Origin: Neocallimastix lanati (nom. inval.)
Lineage: Eukaryota; Neocallimastigomycota; Neocallimastigomycetes; Neocallimastigales; Neocallimastigaceae
Assembly: GCA_016946835.1 (NCBI GenBank)
Contig: JACVTC010000021.1
Span: forward strand, 907,501-971,500
Length of the DNA stretch: 64,000 nt
Reading direction: 5' to 3'
The position numbers and the translations under genes were made by a program. Below are positions 45,558 through 56,748 of the stretch, in pieces (within the stretch, counting starts at the first letter, position 1; every line of letters begins with the position of its first letter). The notes beneath the pieces are model-generated. The model worked only from the letters and a program-made list of their open reading frames with translations, did no database searches and had not been told where the DNA came from.

Positions 45558-46489
45558 ATGAGTTTAATTAATTTTAAAGATTTAAAAAAAGAACTTAAGG
45601 GTATTGAGAAAATATCCAAAGAAAATTTAGATATTAAGACTTGGAAGTCTGATTTAGAGCTTTGGATAAAGCTTGAATATATTGAAGACTCCAAGATTAT
45701 ATTTTATGCCTGTGTTTTAACCTCAATTGGTGAAACCAGGAAAGTCATCCAAGAATTAGTGGATAATAATGATAAAGATGATGATAGTGATGATGATGAT
45801 GATAATTATATAAGGATATTGATGATAAAGATGAGGGTGATGATAATGAAGAAGATAAGGAAAATGATAAAAAGAATAAGGCTTATCCTTCCCTTAATCG
45901 AATTGTAAAAGCTGTAGAAGACTTTTATGGTATTAGGGAAGATCAAAATAATTTATTAAGAGAGCTACGTGCTCTTAGAATTAAGAGGAATGAAAGAATT
46001 AAGGATTTTAATATTAAATATAAAACTTTATATTTAAAGTTAAATAAAAAGAAAAGAAGCCAAATAAGTGTTTTAGACTACACAATCTCCATTGAAAACA
46101 ATGTTGAAGCCTGGAAACGTCTAACCTTATTTGATAACATTTCTCTGTCAAAAGCCTTTAGAATTGCTGAAAAAGCAGATAGGTTAAATTATATGGGTAG
46201 TAATCAAAGAAGACATTCTTCTACCCCTTCACCTTCTGCAAATACTTCTCCTTTTAATAATAAAATTAATTTTTATCATCCTATAAAAAATAAGTTAGAA
46301 CAAAAAGTTAATATTAAACCTAAAAAAGATAATGACGTAGAGGAATTAATAAGAAAAATGAGAAATTTGACAATTATGGCTTGTTATTTCTGTACAGAAC
46401 CTGGTCATTATCAAAACAATTGCCCAAAGTTGAGAGCAATTGTTGATAAAAATAGAAAGGAAATAAGAAATAATAAACTTTTAAATTGA
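45558..46489 (+). pseudogene. Element E Gag with one frameshift
   Basis: Starts MSLINFKDLKKELKGI with the same N-terminal layout as the Gags at 18709 and 61061 (TWKSDLELWIKLEYIED). The frame shifts once in an Asp/Glu-coding GAT repeat at about 45812, and the second frame carries on through RIVKAVEDFYGIRE, WKRLTLFDNISLSKAFRIAE and a CCHC knuckle CYFCTEPGHYQNNC (near 46382-46423). The repeat tract is the likely slippage cause. It ends at TGA 46487-46489, directly after the slippery heptamer TTTAAAT (46480-46486). Confidence 0.8.
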
Positions 46490-46532
46490 ATTTTGGGATA
46501 AGAAGCTCTCCCATACTTAATAAAGCAGCTTC
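46480..46532 (+). promoter_or_regulatory. Second -1 frameshift signal: TTTAAAT plus H-type pseudoknot
   Basis: Gag frame CT[T TTA AAT] TGA is an X XXY YYZ heptamer. After a 7-nt spacer, stem 1 pairs TGGGA (46494-46498) with TCCCA (46509-46513). Loop bases GAAGCT (46502-46507) pair with AGCTTC (46527-46532) as stem 2. Loop 1 is 3 nt, one base lies between the stems, loop 3 is 13 nt. Position and shape match the element B signal, but both stems use different sequences, i.e. pairing is conserved while bases are not. Confidence 0.78.
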
Positions 46533-47759
46533 AATTAAATATCAAAAAGAAATTAAAAATCTTTGTCTTTCTAATGTTGAAGAAACTCCTTCTAATGAAA
46601 TGGTGGTTTCTAAAAAGAAAGTTGATTATTATGTAGGAGTATCTAAACGTAAAATTTATGATGTTAATAAGGATGAAGGTAGTGTAGAGAAAAGGATTCA
46701 TAAATCATTAAAGGAGAATCCTAAACCCATAATAACTCCTGTATTACGAAAACAGAAAGAACGAGGAATAAAGGAAAATAATATAAGTAATAAAATTATA
46801 AAACAAATTAAACCCTCTATTCTAGCTCAACCACGAATTGAAAAAGAAAAAGAGATTGAAAGACAAATTCGTGATAATGAAAGAGCTAGTAATAGTAATA
46901 GTAATAATAATAGTAATAGTAATAATAATAGTAATGATAATACTAATAATAACTCATCAATGAATGATGAAGTTATTAAAAATAATGTAAATAGTGATAA
47001 TGAAAAGAATAAAATTTAATGAAAGAAAATAATGATAATAATAAAAATTCTATGAAAGAAAATAATAAAGTAATTGAATTAACAAAGGTGTTAAATAGTA
47101 AAGATAAGGATATTCAAAAAGAAAATAAAAGTTCCAGGATATCTAGGAAAATTAAAATGGAATCGGGGGAAGAAGAATATGATATTCTTAAAGATTTAAA
47201 TTCTGCCCATTGCAATATTACTTTTGGACAGTTAATGGATGCTGCTCCAAAATTAAGGTATAAGGTGTCACAGGGTATTAAATTGGATAGGAACCAATCT
47301 AATATCTCCGGGGTGTTGGATAATGTGTTAGCTACGACTGTGGTCGTTAATAATATAGACCATACTTATAAAAGTAAATGTAACAAACCATGTGAAGAGG
47401 ATATTGCCATGGTTGATGTTACAGTTGAAGGTGTTTCAGGGAAGGCTTTAATTGATTCATGCAGTAATTTAAGTATAATTACTCAGCAATTTTTAGATAA
47501 GCTTCCGTCCGAATATGAACCTATTAATATTAGTCGTGGCAGAATTAGGTTGGTGACTCAGAATGATGATTACTCGGAAAGTTATATCATTCGAGTGCCA
47601 GTAAAGATTAATAATCTTATATTAATGGTTAATTGTAGAATAGTAGAAAAGGAGGATCCTTTTTACAATATTCTAATTAACTTAAAAACCCAAATTGATT
47701 ATAAATTGTTTATCCACCCATTTTATATAGTTTGTGTCAAATTACTCCTGAAGGATTAA
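46487..47759 (+). pseudogene. Element E Pol N-terminal region and protease (inactivated)
   Basis: The -1 frame from the heptamer is open to 47019, where TAATG overlaps a stop with an ATG and the frame changes by one to 47759. The linker is Lys/Asn/Ser-rich. AHCNITFGQLMDAAPKLRYK matches CNITFGQILDICPKLRSE of element B. The protease active site reads DSCS at 47454-47465, with the catalytic Gly replaced by Cys, so activity is doubtful. The frame then decays through several stops between 47760 and 48060. Confidence 0.78.
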
Positions 47760-48039
47760 TTGACGCTATTGCACCTATTAATGATTATGAAAATGAAGAA
47801 AAGTTGTATATGATTAAGGCTTTGGATGAGGATCCTAAAAAATAAGATTTAAAGAAAATTGAAGGATTACCCTCAAAGCAATATATTCATAATGAAATTT
47901 TCCTAAATACTTTAAATAAATGAAAAAAATAAAAGTGAAATAATTAAAATTCTTGAGGAGAACTTAGAAATAGTTGCTACTTCCTCAGAAGAATTAACAC
48001 CTTCTGATCTTCCTACACATAAGATTAATTTAATTCCTG

Positions 48040-48528
48040 GTGCGAAACCAGTTAAACAAAGGTGTTATTGATTAGTTAAATTCAATTCGGATATACTTAA
48101 GGAGGAATTAATTAAATTAATTAATAAGAAATTAATTGAACCTTCTTGATCCGAATGGTCATCGCCAATAGTGTTGGTACCGAAGAACGGTAAATGGCGA
48201 TTATATATTGACTATCGTAAGGTTAATGATCTAACTGTTAAAGATTCTTATTCATTACCTTACATAGATAAGATATTTGATAGTTTAGATGGGGCACAAA
48301 TCTTTACAACAATGGATCTTTACTCTGGTTATCATCAAATTTTGATGGATGAGGAAAGTGTAGAAATTACTTCATTCACCACAACATTTGATAACTACCA
48401 ATTCAAGGTTATGCCTTTTGGCTTAACCGGAGCCCCAGCCACATTTCAAAGGGAAATGAATAGAATTCTTTTCACATTCATAGGAAAGTTTGTTTTTAAC
48501 TTTAAAGATGATATTTTGATATACTCTA
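48040..48528 (+). pseudogene. Element E reverse transcriptase, N-terminal half
   Basis: INLIPGAKPVKQ near 48025 leads into RT with two in-frame TGA codons (near 48070 and 48148) at positions where arginine-like residues are expected, consistent with CGA-to-TGA changes. The open part 48171-48533 has WRLYIDYRKVNDLTVKDSYS, LYSGYHQILMDEESVE and MPFGLTGAPATFQREMN. The catalytic box reads FKDD instead of Y[IV]DD. It is interrupted at 48529 by a 779-bp insertion; coding resumes at 49308. Confidence 0.85.
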
Positions 48529-49307
48529 TGTAAAGATATCTTTATATCTTTAATAAATTTATGTAATTCATTATTACATTAATTTATGTATGAAATTTTT
48601 TTCACGATATCTTGAATAAAATTATGTAATTTACATTAATTTATGAATTAAAACATATTTCAATAAATTTATGTAAACGAAAAATCATACATCAAATTTA
48701 CGTACATGAATTAAATACTTTAAATAATTATTTCTCCTTAAATTAATAATTGAAATTTAAAATTATAAATTAGAACTTAAATTATTTAAATTTATATTTA
48801 TTAAATATGAAATTAAATAATTTAGTCACAAGAAATTCGCCAAATCTGTTAATATTAAATTTTTTTATTTATTTAAATAGTATAGTTTAATATTATTAAT
48901 AGTTTTTAGTTTAATTTTAAATTAGTTAAAATATTTAAATAGTTATTATAACTATTTAAATAAATAAATTATAATAAAAAATAGTTAATTAAAAAATTAT
49001 ACTATAATTAGTTTTAGTTTAAATATTTTATTATTTTATAAAATTAATTATTATTAATATTTAAATTGAATATATGTAAATTAAATTAATTTAATATATT
49101 AGAATATAATTAAGAAATAATATAAATATTGTAAATTTTCTTTAATTGAAAGAATGTAATTGTTATTTTTTATAATTTGATAGTTCATAACATAATAAGA
49201 ACTATTTAATAAAAGATTTTTTCATAAACCAATTATTTTTAATAAAAAGAATTTATTTAATATAGTGTTTTTGTATTATTATAATATGTTTTAATATAAA
49301 ACACTTT
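48529..49307 (+). mobile_element. Element J copy 1: 779-bp non-coding transposon-like insertion
   Basis: Inserted in the element E RT gene with an exact 8-bp duplication ATACTCTA (48521-48528 and 49308-49315). It begins TGTAAAGATATC and ends AAACACTTT; terminal inverted repeats are weak. It has no open frame. A diverged copy in opposite orientation is at 53772-54540. An 8-bp duplication is typical of hAT-type DNA transposons, so this may be a non-autonomous (MITE-like) member. Confidence 0.8.
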
Positions 49308-50121
49308 ATACTCTAAGAGTATAGAAGAACATTTAAGTCACATTAGAAAAGTGATGGAAGTACTTCGCCATCACTAATTGAAAATTAATATTGAAAAATG
49401 TGCTTTTATGCAGACTGAAGTAGAAGTCTTGGGTCATAAATCATTAGTGAAATGTTTAAGTCCCCAGGATATTAAAATTAAGGCTATCAAGGAGGGGGTA
49501 GCACCTGTTGATGTTCATGAATTACGATCTTTTCTAGAAGCAGTAAGATATTATAGAAACTTTATTGATAAATATGTTCAAATCTCTGCTTCTTTATGTA
49601 AATTATTAAGAAAGAATGTTAAATATAAATGGAATACTGAACATCAACAAAGTTTTGATCTGTCAAAAGAAAAATTAATAAATGTTCCAATTTTAAAATA
49701 TTCAAGTTTTAATCAAAGGTTTATAATTAGAATTGATGCTTCCTATGAAGGTATTGGAGGAGTATTACTCCAAGAGGATTCAGAAACCAAAAAGGAACAT
49801 CCAGTTCATTATATAAGTAGAAGTTTAAGTATAGACGAGAAAAATTATGGCATTACTGAATTGGAAAGAGCTGCATTAATTTATTGTATTACTAAGTTGA
49901 AATCTTATATATTAGATAATCCTAATAAAACAATAGTAATAACAGATCATAAACCTTTAATTAGTTTCTTCAAAAATAAGGAACCTAATAATGCTAGGCA
50001 AGCAAGGTGGTGCTTAACTGTTAGTACCCTTGGTGTTGAAATTCAATATCAAATGGGTAAGAAAAATGTGTTTGCCGATGCATTATCTAGGATGAAGAAA
50101 AGAGATGTTTCTTGGTATTAG
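49308..50121 (+). pseudogene. Element E RT C-terminus and RNase H
   Basis: Coding resumes with YSKSIEEHLSHIRKVMEVLRHH, one TAA, then from 49378 an open frame of 247 residues: INIEKCAFMQTEVEVLGHK, FLEAVRYYRNFIDKYVQ, RNase H with IRIDASYEGIGGVLLQ and ITELERAALIYCITKLKSYI, VITDHKPLISFF, and the end NVFADALSRM. RNase H acidic residues are present. The order and spacing confirm that only the inserted 779-bp element plus duplication separates it from the first RT half. Confidence 0.88.
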
Positions 50122-50327
50122 CAACTAAGTTAACTTCAAAGCAAGAGGAAGAATTGCTTTCTAATACTATTAAAGACTTTATAAATGAAAAATTTGTTAC
50201 AATAGATAGTGAAAATTACTTTTTTGATGGTAATGACTATCGTAAATTAATTACTGATCAGATGGATAGAGTAAAACTTATTTTAGAAGCTCATAAGATA
50301 GGTCATGAAGGTTATTATAATACTTAA
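50112..50327 (+). pseudogene. Element E integrase zinc-binding fragment
   Basis: One frame back from RNase H: TKLTSKQEEELLSNTIKDFI and LILEAHKIGHEGYYNT, then a stop. It is the N-terminal HH part of integrase; the CC part and the whole catalytic core are deleted. LTR-like sequence begins immediately after. Confidence 0.8.
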
Positions 50328-50329
50328 AT

Positions 50330-50659
50330 TCCGTTTTATAATTATTTTTAATTTTTAATTTTCATTCTTAATCAATACCAAAATTTATTATAGTTAAACA
50401 ATTATGAATAGTTAATTTAATTCAATATAAAATTAGGAATAATTAGTAATAGTTGATAATTTTTTTTTAGATAAGATGATTGATGTAGAAAATCTTTACA
50501 TATTTATTTTCTTTTAAAAAGTACAAATAGGTGAAGTTTTTCAATAATTAAAATGTAAACTTTATAAAATAAAAAAAAAAGTACTTTAATAAATAAGATA
50601 AATAAAATAAATAAAACTCTAAAATAAATTAAACTCTAAAATAACTCCGAACCATAACA
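50330..50659 (+). repeat. LTR remnant of element E, 3' portion
   Basis: Ends CCGAACCATAACA at 50659. It carries AAAAGTACAAATAGG near 50517, like the AAAAAGTATAAATAG block of related LTRs, and shares about 45 bp with 43905-43950. The left end is lost in the deletion. Confidence 0.5.
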
Positions 50660-52200
50660 TTGTGATAAATAATGAAATTAATAAATCTTAAAAATTTATT
50701 ATAAATAAAATCAAAACTAACCTTAGTCAAGTTTGGCTATAATTTATTAAAATAAAAATTGTCAAAAATATATTTCGATAAATACTTATCATTATTATGT
50801 TATTAAAAATAGAACACATTATTCAGTAAAATAAACATTTATATATTTTAGTTTTACGATTATTTAAAATATCTTTTATTATTATGTTCTTTCTTTTTAT
50901 TAAATTAAGAATTATTTTTAAACAATAAAATAATTACTTGGTTTTATACTTTATTGAATGTTACAAATATAATTTGTTGGTTATTACAATATTAAAAATA
51001 AATTAATAATCAATTTAATAATTGTTATTTTTAACAAAAATAATTAACTAAATAAATAAATTAAATAAATTAAAAATCAAATTATAAAAATCAATATTAC
51101 TAAAATTACAAATTAAAAAGAGACTTTTATTAAATTACACTTAAATATAAATAAATATTCAGATAAGAAGGAAATAATATATATATATTAAAAATAAAAA
51201 TATTTAAATTCAATTCAAAATAAAATAATTAATTTATATAATTAGTTTTATAATTAATTTTATAATTAATTTTATAATTAATTTTATAATTAATTTTATA
51301 ATTAAATAACAATTTTATAATAACAATAATAATTAATTTAAATATCAAAATATTTTTAATTATTTTTATAATAAACAAATATATTTATTTTATTTTTAAA
51401 TATTTATTTTATTGTCAATTTTATCACTTTTATTTTATTTAATTATTACTATTCTTTATAAATTATATATAGTTTAATTCTAAAGAAAAATAAATACCTG
51501 TAAATATTTTATATAAATTATTATTATTATTATTATTATTATTAATTAGTTTTATAATTTTAATAATCACCTAAAATTTTTATAATGTTTAATAAATTTT
51601 AATGAAATATTTAAAATTAAATATTAGAAAAACAAGTGTTCTAATAAATCAAATTTTTAGTGTTCTTTTTAATTTCTTTTTAATAATATTTTATGAATAA
51701 CTTATAAAGTTATTATTTAAATAAATAGAAATTATCACTTTTTAATTGAAAAATTAAAATTAAGATAATTTCAAATATTTATCATTTGAGTTACGGAACA
51801 AATAAATAATTAAAATTAGAATTAATTATTAAAGATTTATTGAAATTATAACTGAACTGGAATTTCAATTTCAGTTATTTACATTTAAATAATTAAAAGT
51901 ATATTTATTTAATTATAAATAATAATAAAATATAAAATAATTATAATAAGCAATTACCAATTTTAGAATAATTTCTAAATTAAGGTATTTGTTGTTTTTT
52001 ATCAAATTGTAAGAAATAATAATTATTTATTAATAATTAATTAATATTTCTTAGTCTTTTGTCACGAATATTGGTAGATTTAGAATTGAAATTTACTAAT
52101 AGGTCAATAGAAAATTAATTTCGTTGTTGACAAAAATTATTTTAAATTCAGTTTTCATTATAAAAAATAAATATTAGGAATATTAAAAAATTAGAAACCA
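50660..52200. other. A/T-rich DNA with a 12-bp tandem array
   Basis: TTAATTTTATAA repeats about five times at 51240-51305, and (ATT)n at 51520-51543. No gene is supportable. Confidence 0.6.
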
Positions 52201-52413
52201 ATGGGTTAGGAGACATCAATTAAAGATAAATTAATTTAATTTAACCCTTAAGAAATTGACAAAAATATCTGGAAGAAAGATAATGATAACTCGACAAAAA
52301 ATGGAAATTTCCAGTGATAATTAAAACCAAAATTATATTCATTAGAAAACTACTAGTGAGAACTACAACATATGTTAATTTCAACCTAATTGGACAACCA
52401 GGAGACGAGATAT

Positions 52414-53175
52414 TGGACTTTAAAGAAAATTCAATTATAAAAATAAATTATTTTAATTAAGACTCTTAATTATTAATTAATAATTTATATAGATAAAATC
52501 TCTTAACTTGAATTTTATATTATTAATTCATATTAACAAATATTAATAATTAAAAATACAGAATTAGTAATTAGTAATATTTTATGATATTTTAAATAAG
52601 TTTTATATAATTTATTTTAATATAAATTATTCAATAATTTCTAAAAGATTCTAAGGAATTCTTTATAATTCTAAAGATTTCCAAAAGAGACCTTTAATTA
52701 GTTAAAATATTTTTAATTCATTTTATATTTATTTATATTTTATATTATTTGATTATTAAATTGTTTTATGAATAATTTTATAGTTATTTTATTATTAGAT
52801 TTTTATCAATATTATTTTATTAATTTATTTTTTATAGTTTATATATATATGAATATATTAAGATTAAAGTATTATTTAATTATATTGTTAATTTTAATTT
52901 AGTTTAGTATAAAAAGGAATTTAAATTCCTTCATTTAAAATCTTTGTAAGATTATTAACTTTATAACCCAATAACCTAATAACACAATAACCTATTAATA
53001 TTAATTATAACAATAATAGTTCTTAATATTAATCTTAATCTTAATTAAATTTATTATTAAAATATATTAAATAAAGTTTTAATAAAACATAAACCTTAAA
53101 GATTGAATTCTTAATTATAAAACTTTGTGTGTGTCATTAATTATTTAAAATTAATTAGTTGTTATAATACAAACA
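52414..53175 (+). repeat. Probable LTR (TGGACTTTAAAG family)
   Basis: A block starting TGGACTTTAAAGAAAATTCA at 52414 follows a purine-rich GGAGACGAGATAT and ends near ATACAAACA (53175). Its first about 230 bp recur at 56148-56390, starting TGAACTTTAAAG. 52200-52413 may be the 3' end of its internal region. No target duplication is found. Confidence 0.45.
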
Positions 53176-53451
53176 TCTTGACATGACCAATTTAACCCAA
53201 AATTTGAGAATCTTTACAAAACCCAACCCTTAATCTTTCTCAAAAAACCCTAAAACATTTAACTTATCTAGTTTTTTATTCTAATCTTTTTCTAGATAAG
53301 ATATTAGTAAAGATTAGAAAACCTATTTATTTAACCTTATTTTCATAAAAAAAAAATAAGGCTCGAGTTTTTTTTAAAAAGTCAAGTTATAAAAACAGTT
53401 TTAATAAATTAACTTTTAAATAATTAAATAATAAAAGAATTTTTTTAAATG
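53176..53451. other. Spacer between LTR and CBM18 pseudogene
   Basis: A/T-rich with a CCCAAAATTTGAG/CAACCC-containing patch near 53195-53260. No gene. Confidence 0.5.
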
Positions 53452-53771
53452 ATTTTTGTGGAACTTTAGAAGACAATTGTGGCAGTGGATGCCAAGGTAA
53501 TTATTATGGTGGCTGTAATAATGGCGGCATTGTGACCCTAATTACGGAAAATGTCGTGATAATAAAGATTTAAGAGTCAATATGGCTATTGTGACATCTC
53601 AGATGCTCATTGTGGGTCAAAAAAGTAAATTGGATTATGCTATGGCTCTGACGAAAAATGCGGTGATCAACATAGTAGGTGTAAAAATAATAAATAATGT
53701 TGTAAATACTAGCTATTGTGGAAAACCCAAAGATTATTGCAAAAAAGGATGCCAACTAAATTATGGATTAT
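53452..53771 (+). pseudogene. Hevein-type chitin-binding (CBM18) protein fragment
   Basis: Cys/Gly-rich coding remnant in shifting frames: NCGSGCQGNYYGGCNN, then a frame with YGYCDISDAHCGSKK and GLCYGSDEKCGDQHSRCKNN, then CGKPKDYCKKGCQLNYG. Spacing CCKY-x-YCG-x(3)-DYC-x(3)-C is that of hevein/CBM18 repeats, which bind chitin and occur in tandem in many secreted proteins of anaerobic gut fungi. At least three repeat units are visible. In-frame stops and shifts make it a pseudogene; the 3' end is cut by the insertion at 53772. No signal peptide or catalytic domain is visible. Confidence 0.78.
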
Positions 53772-54540
53772 AAAGAGTTTTATGTCAAAACAGATTATAA
53801 TAATACAAAACACTTTATAAAATAAATTCTTTTATTAAAATTAATTGTTTTATAAAAAATCTTTTATTAAATAGTTCTTACTATGTTATGAACTATAAAA
53901 TCATAAAAAAAAATGATTACGTTCTTTCAATTAAAGAAAATTTACAATATTTATATTATTTCTTAATTATATTCTTATATATTAAATTAATTTACATACA
54001 TTCAATTTAAATATTAATAATAATTAATTTTATAAAATAATAAAATATTTAAACTAAAACTAATTATAGTATAATTTTTTAATTAACTATTTTTTATTAT
54101 AATTTATTTATTTAAATAGTTATAATAACTATTTAAATATTTTAACTAATTTAAAATTAAACTAAAAACTATTAATAATATTAAACTATACTATTTAAAT
54201 AAATAAAAAAATTTAACATTAACAGATTTGGCGAATTTCTTGTGACTAAATTATTTAATTTCATATTTAATAAATATAAATTTAAATAATTTAAGTTCTA
54301 ATTTATAATTTTAAATTTCAATTATTAATTTAAGGAGAAATAATTATTTAAAGTATTTAATTCATGTACGTAAATTTGATGTATGATTTTTCGTTTACAT
54401 AAATTTATTGAAATATGTTTTAATTCATAAATTAATGTAAATTACATAATTTTATTCAAGATATCGTGAAAAAAATTTCATACATAAATTAATGTAATAA
54501 TGTATTACATAAATTTATTAAAGATATAGATATCTTTACA
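53772..54540 (-). mobile_element. Element J copy 2: 769-bp insertion, opposite orientation
   Basis: Reverse complement of 48529-49307 with scattered differences and small indels. It is flanked by the exact 8-bp duplication TGGATTAT (53764-53771 and 54541-54548). It interrupts the CBM18 pseudogene. It contains TAAAGATATC-type subterminal palindromic sequence and no open frame. Two copies with independent 8-bp duplications show that the family moved as a unit. Confidence 0.85.
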
Positions 54541-54548
54541 TGGATTAT

Positions 54549-55354
54549 GCAAATAAAAATTTGATTAATTTATTAAATTATTTTTTAAATCTTTATCAAA
54601 ATTTTATAAAAATTATCTCTCATAAAAAATAAATATGAATCTCTATAAAAAACAATAAAAAATAAAAATTTAATTAAAAAAAAAATAAAATAAAATAAAA
54701 TTTAAAAATAAAAAAAAAGAATATATTCAATATAAATAATTATAGAAATGGATTCCATAGATATTTTAGATATAGTATTTTTGGACTATTACCTAATAAA
54801 TTTTAAAAATATTTTTATAGAAGTCAAAATAAATAAATAAATCCATAAAAATGATATAAAATTAATAAAATATAATAAAAAAAATAATTAATTTGAAAAA
54901 AAAAATTGAATAAAATAATAATAAATATTAAAATAGTAGAAGATTTACAAAAATTTAAATATATATATATTTTAAAAAAAATAATTGGAATAAATATTTT
55001 AAAATAAAAAAATATTTGTAATAATTTTTTAGATAAAAAACTTTTTTATATATTATTAAAATAAAATATCACAATTTAAATATCTTAAATTATTGTATTT
55101 ACACTAAAACATATGACTATAATGCATTATTAAATATGCATTATTAATCTATTATAATTAAAGTTTCCATATATATTTCCTATGTATTATTAACATACTA
55201 TTAGAAATATATATTTTAATTTAATTTCTAACGAGTATTACTAATTTTAAATTCGTTAATATACATTCAAATGATTTTTATTATTTCATATAATTTTATA
55301 TAAATATATGTACCAATTTAATAATTTATTTTTATTTATTATTTAATTTTAATC
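54549..55354. other. A/T-rich spacer
   Basis: No gene and no continuation of the CBM18 sequence after the insertion. (TA)n and A runs only. Confidence 0.6.
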
Positions 55355-56147
55355 ATGTATTTAAAGTTTAATTTATATACAGATGAAGAATTTGAAAAGG
55401 AAACGATCCTTATTAAAAGTAAGGATGAATTAACAGATAATACAACATCATATATACTTAATCCTCAATTACCATGTAAACAATGTAAATCAATGATAAA
55501 TTGTCCAAGACAAACGGGAAGAATACCACTTTATTGCAAAATTGTTCATCCTCTATTTGTAAACACATTATGTAAAGAAAAAAGTCATATTTGTCCAGTT
55601 TGTAAAAAATATAATCCTTTACTTAACCCTAATTTCATGCAAAAAACGTATAGTACCTACAACATTTTCACTTCATAAAGTTAAATCTGAGGAAATCACA
55701 TTCAATAAATCCAAGTATTCCAAAAAATTTAAAAATAAATCAAAGAATATTTCAGAATATTCTTTCACTTTTGGTAAAGAAGCATTATCTATCGAGCAAA
55801 TGTACAAAGAAATTCGTTCTACAGATTTTTCAAAAAATCCAGATCTTAAAAATCATTTACTTTATGCGTCTATCAAAAATATTCCAGTTTTACCAATCAA
55901 TGAGACTATCTATCCTAGATTCTAGCAACATTACGATTCATAATAATGTAACAACATTATATATCAACGTTTATTAGATCTCAACTACCAATATCAAAAT
56001 TGGATATTTAATTAAATCCGTCAATATTTTATATTCGTTTAACTTATAAGAAAATTTTAGGTATTCGTAGTAAAAACGATTCGGTTGAGGATACTAATAG
56101 AAATTATATTAAGCATATGTTATCAGGAAAAATGGTATTTTCCATAT
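55355..56147 (+). pseudogene. Divergent RNA polymerase largest-subunit-like fragment, broken
   Basis: The first segment (55355-55678, 107 residues) has LYTDEEFEKETILIKSKDEL, then CKQCKSMINCP, a GRIPL segment, HPLF and CPVCKKYN: spacing of the N-terminal clamp zinc site of RPB1-type subunits (CxxC, CPGHxGHI-L, P-hydrophobic-F, CxxC), with the usual His residues lost. After a shift in an A run (about 55641-55646) the next frame to 55925 has KNIPVLPINETIYPRF, like the segment before the coiled region. Following stops, LGIRSKNDSVEDT and YIKHMLSGKMVF (56055-56140) match the position of the conserved lid/MGKR region. It is not the host enzyme, whose motifs are far better conserved. Possible source: an integrated large DNA virus or a cytoplasmic plasmid. 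It is broken by at least two shifts and several stops. Confidence 0.5.
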
Positions 56148-56390
56148 TGAACTTTAAAGAAAATTCAATTATTAAAAAAATTTAATTATTTTTAAATAAG
56201 ACCCTAAATAATTAATTAATAATTTATATAGATAAAATCTTTAACTTGAATTTATATTACTAATTTTTATAAACAAATATTTATAATTAAATATACTGAA
56301 TTAGCATTTAGTAATTAGCAATTAGTAACTAGTAATTAGTAATTAGTAATATTTTATGATACTTTAAATAAGTTTATAAGTTTTTGTAAT
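56148..56390 (+). repeat. Truncated LTR copy (TGAACTTTAAAG family)
   Basis: Matches 52414-52640 with small indels and a local TAGTAATTAG expansion, then ends. It directly abuts the RNA-polymerase-like remnant. Confidence 0.5.
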
Positions 56391-56748
56391 ACTAACTCTA
56401 AAATAGATTAAAATAACTTTAAGATAAAATTTTGTATTATTAAATTATTTATTTAAAAATCTTCTTTTTTAATAATTAATAATTAATAATAGTTAATTAC
56501 ATCGAAAAAAATGTGAAAAGTATCTTCTATTTATAGTTTTCCTAAATATATTAATAATATATTATTTTATTTAAATTACATATATTTTAATATAAAATTA
56601 TTCTAATAAATTTTATTAAATAATAAATTTATAAACTATATACAATTTTTATTAAATTAAATTCTAAATAATTTAAATTAAGTCTATTTATTATCTATTT
56701 ATTATTTTAATATTATAAGTAAAATCTTTACTTTCAATTTAAAAACAA

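Noticed and set aside
47000-47025. A second programmed frameshift at the TAATG overlap in element E pol
   Set aside because: No heptamer in the correct phase and no stable structure follows; element B has no break at the equivalent place, so a simple indel is more likely.
55355-55678. Sec23/Sec24-type zinc finger reading of the cysteine motif
   Set aside because: The spacing between the two Cys pairs and the GRIPL...HPLF segment between them fit the RNA polymerase clamp, not the compact Sec23 finger.
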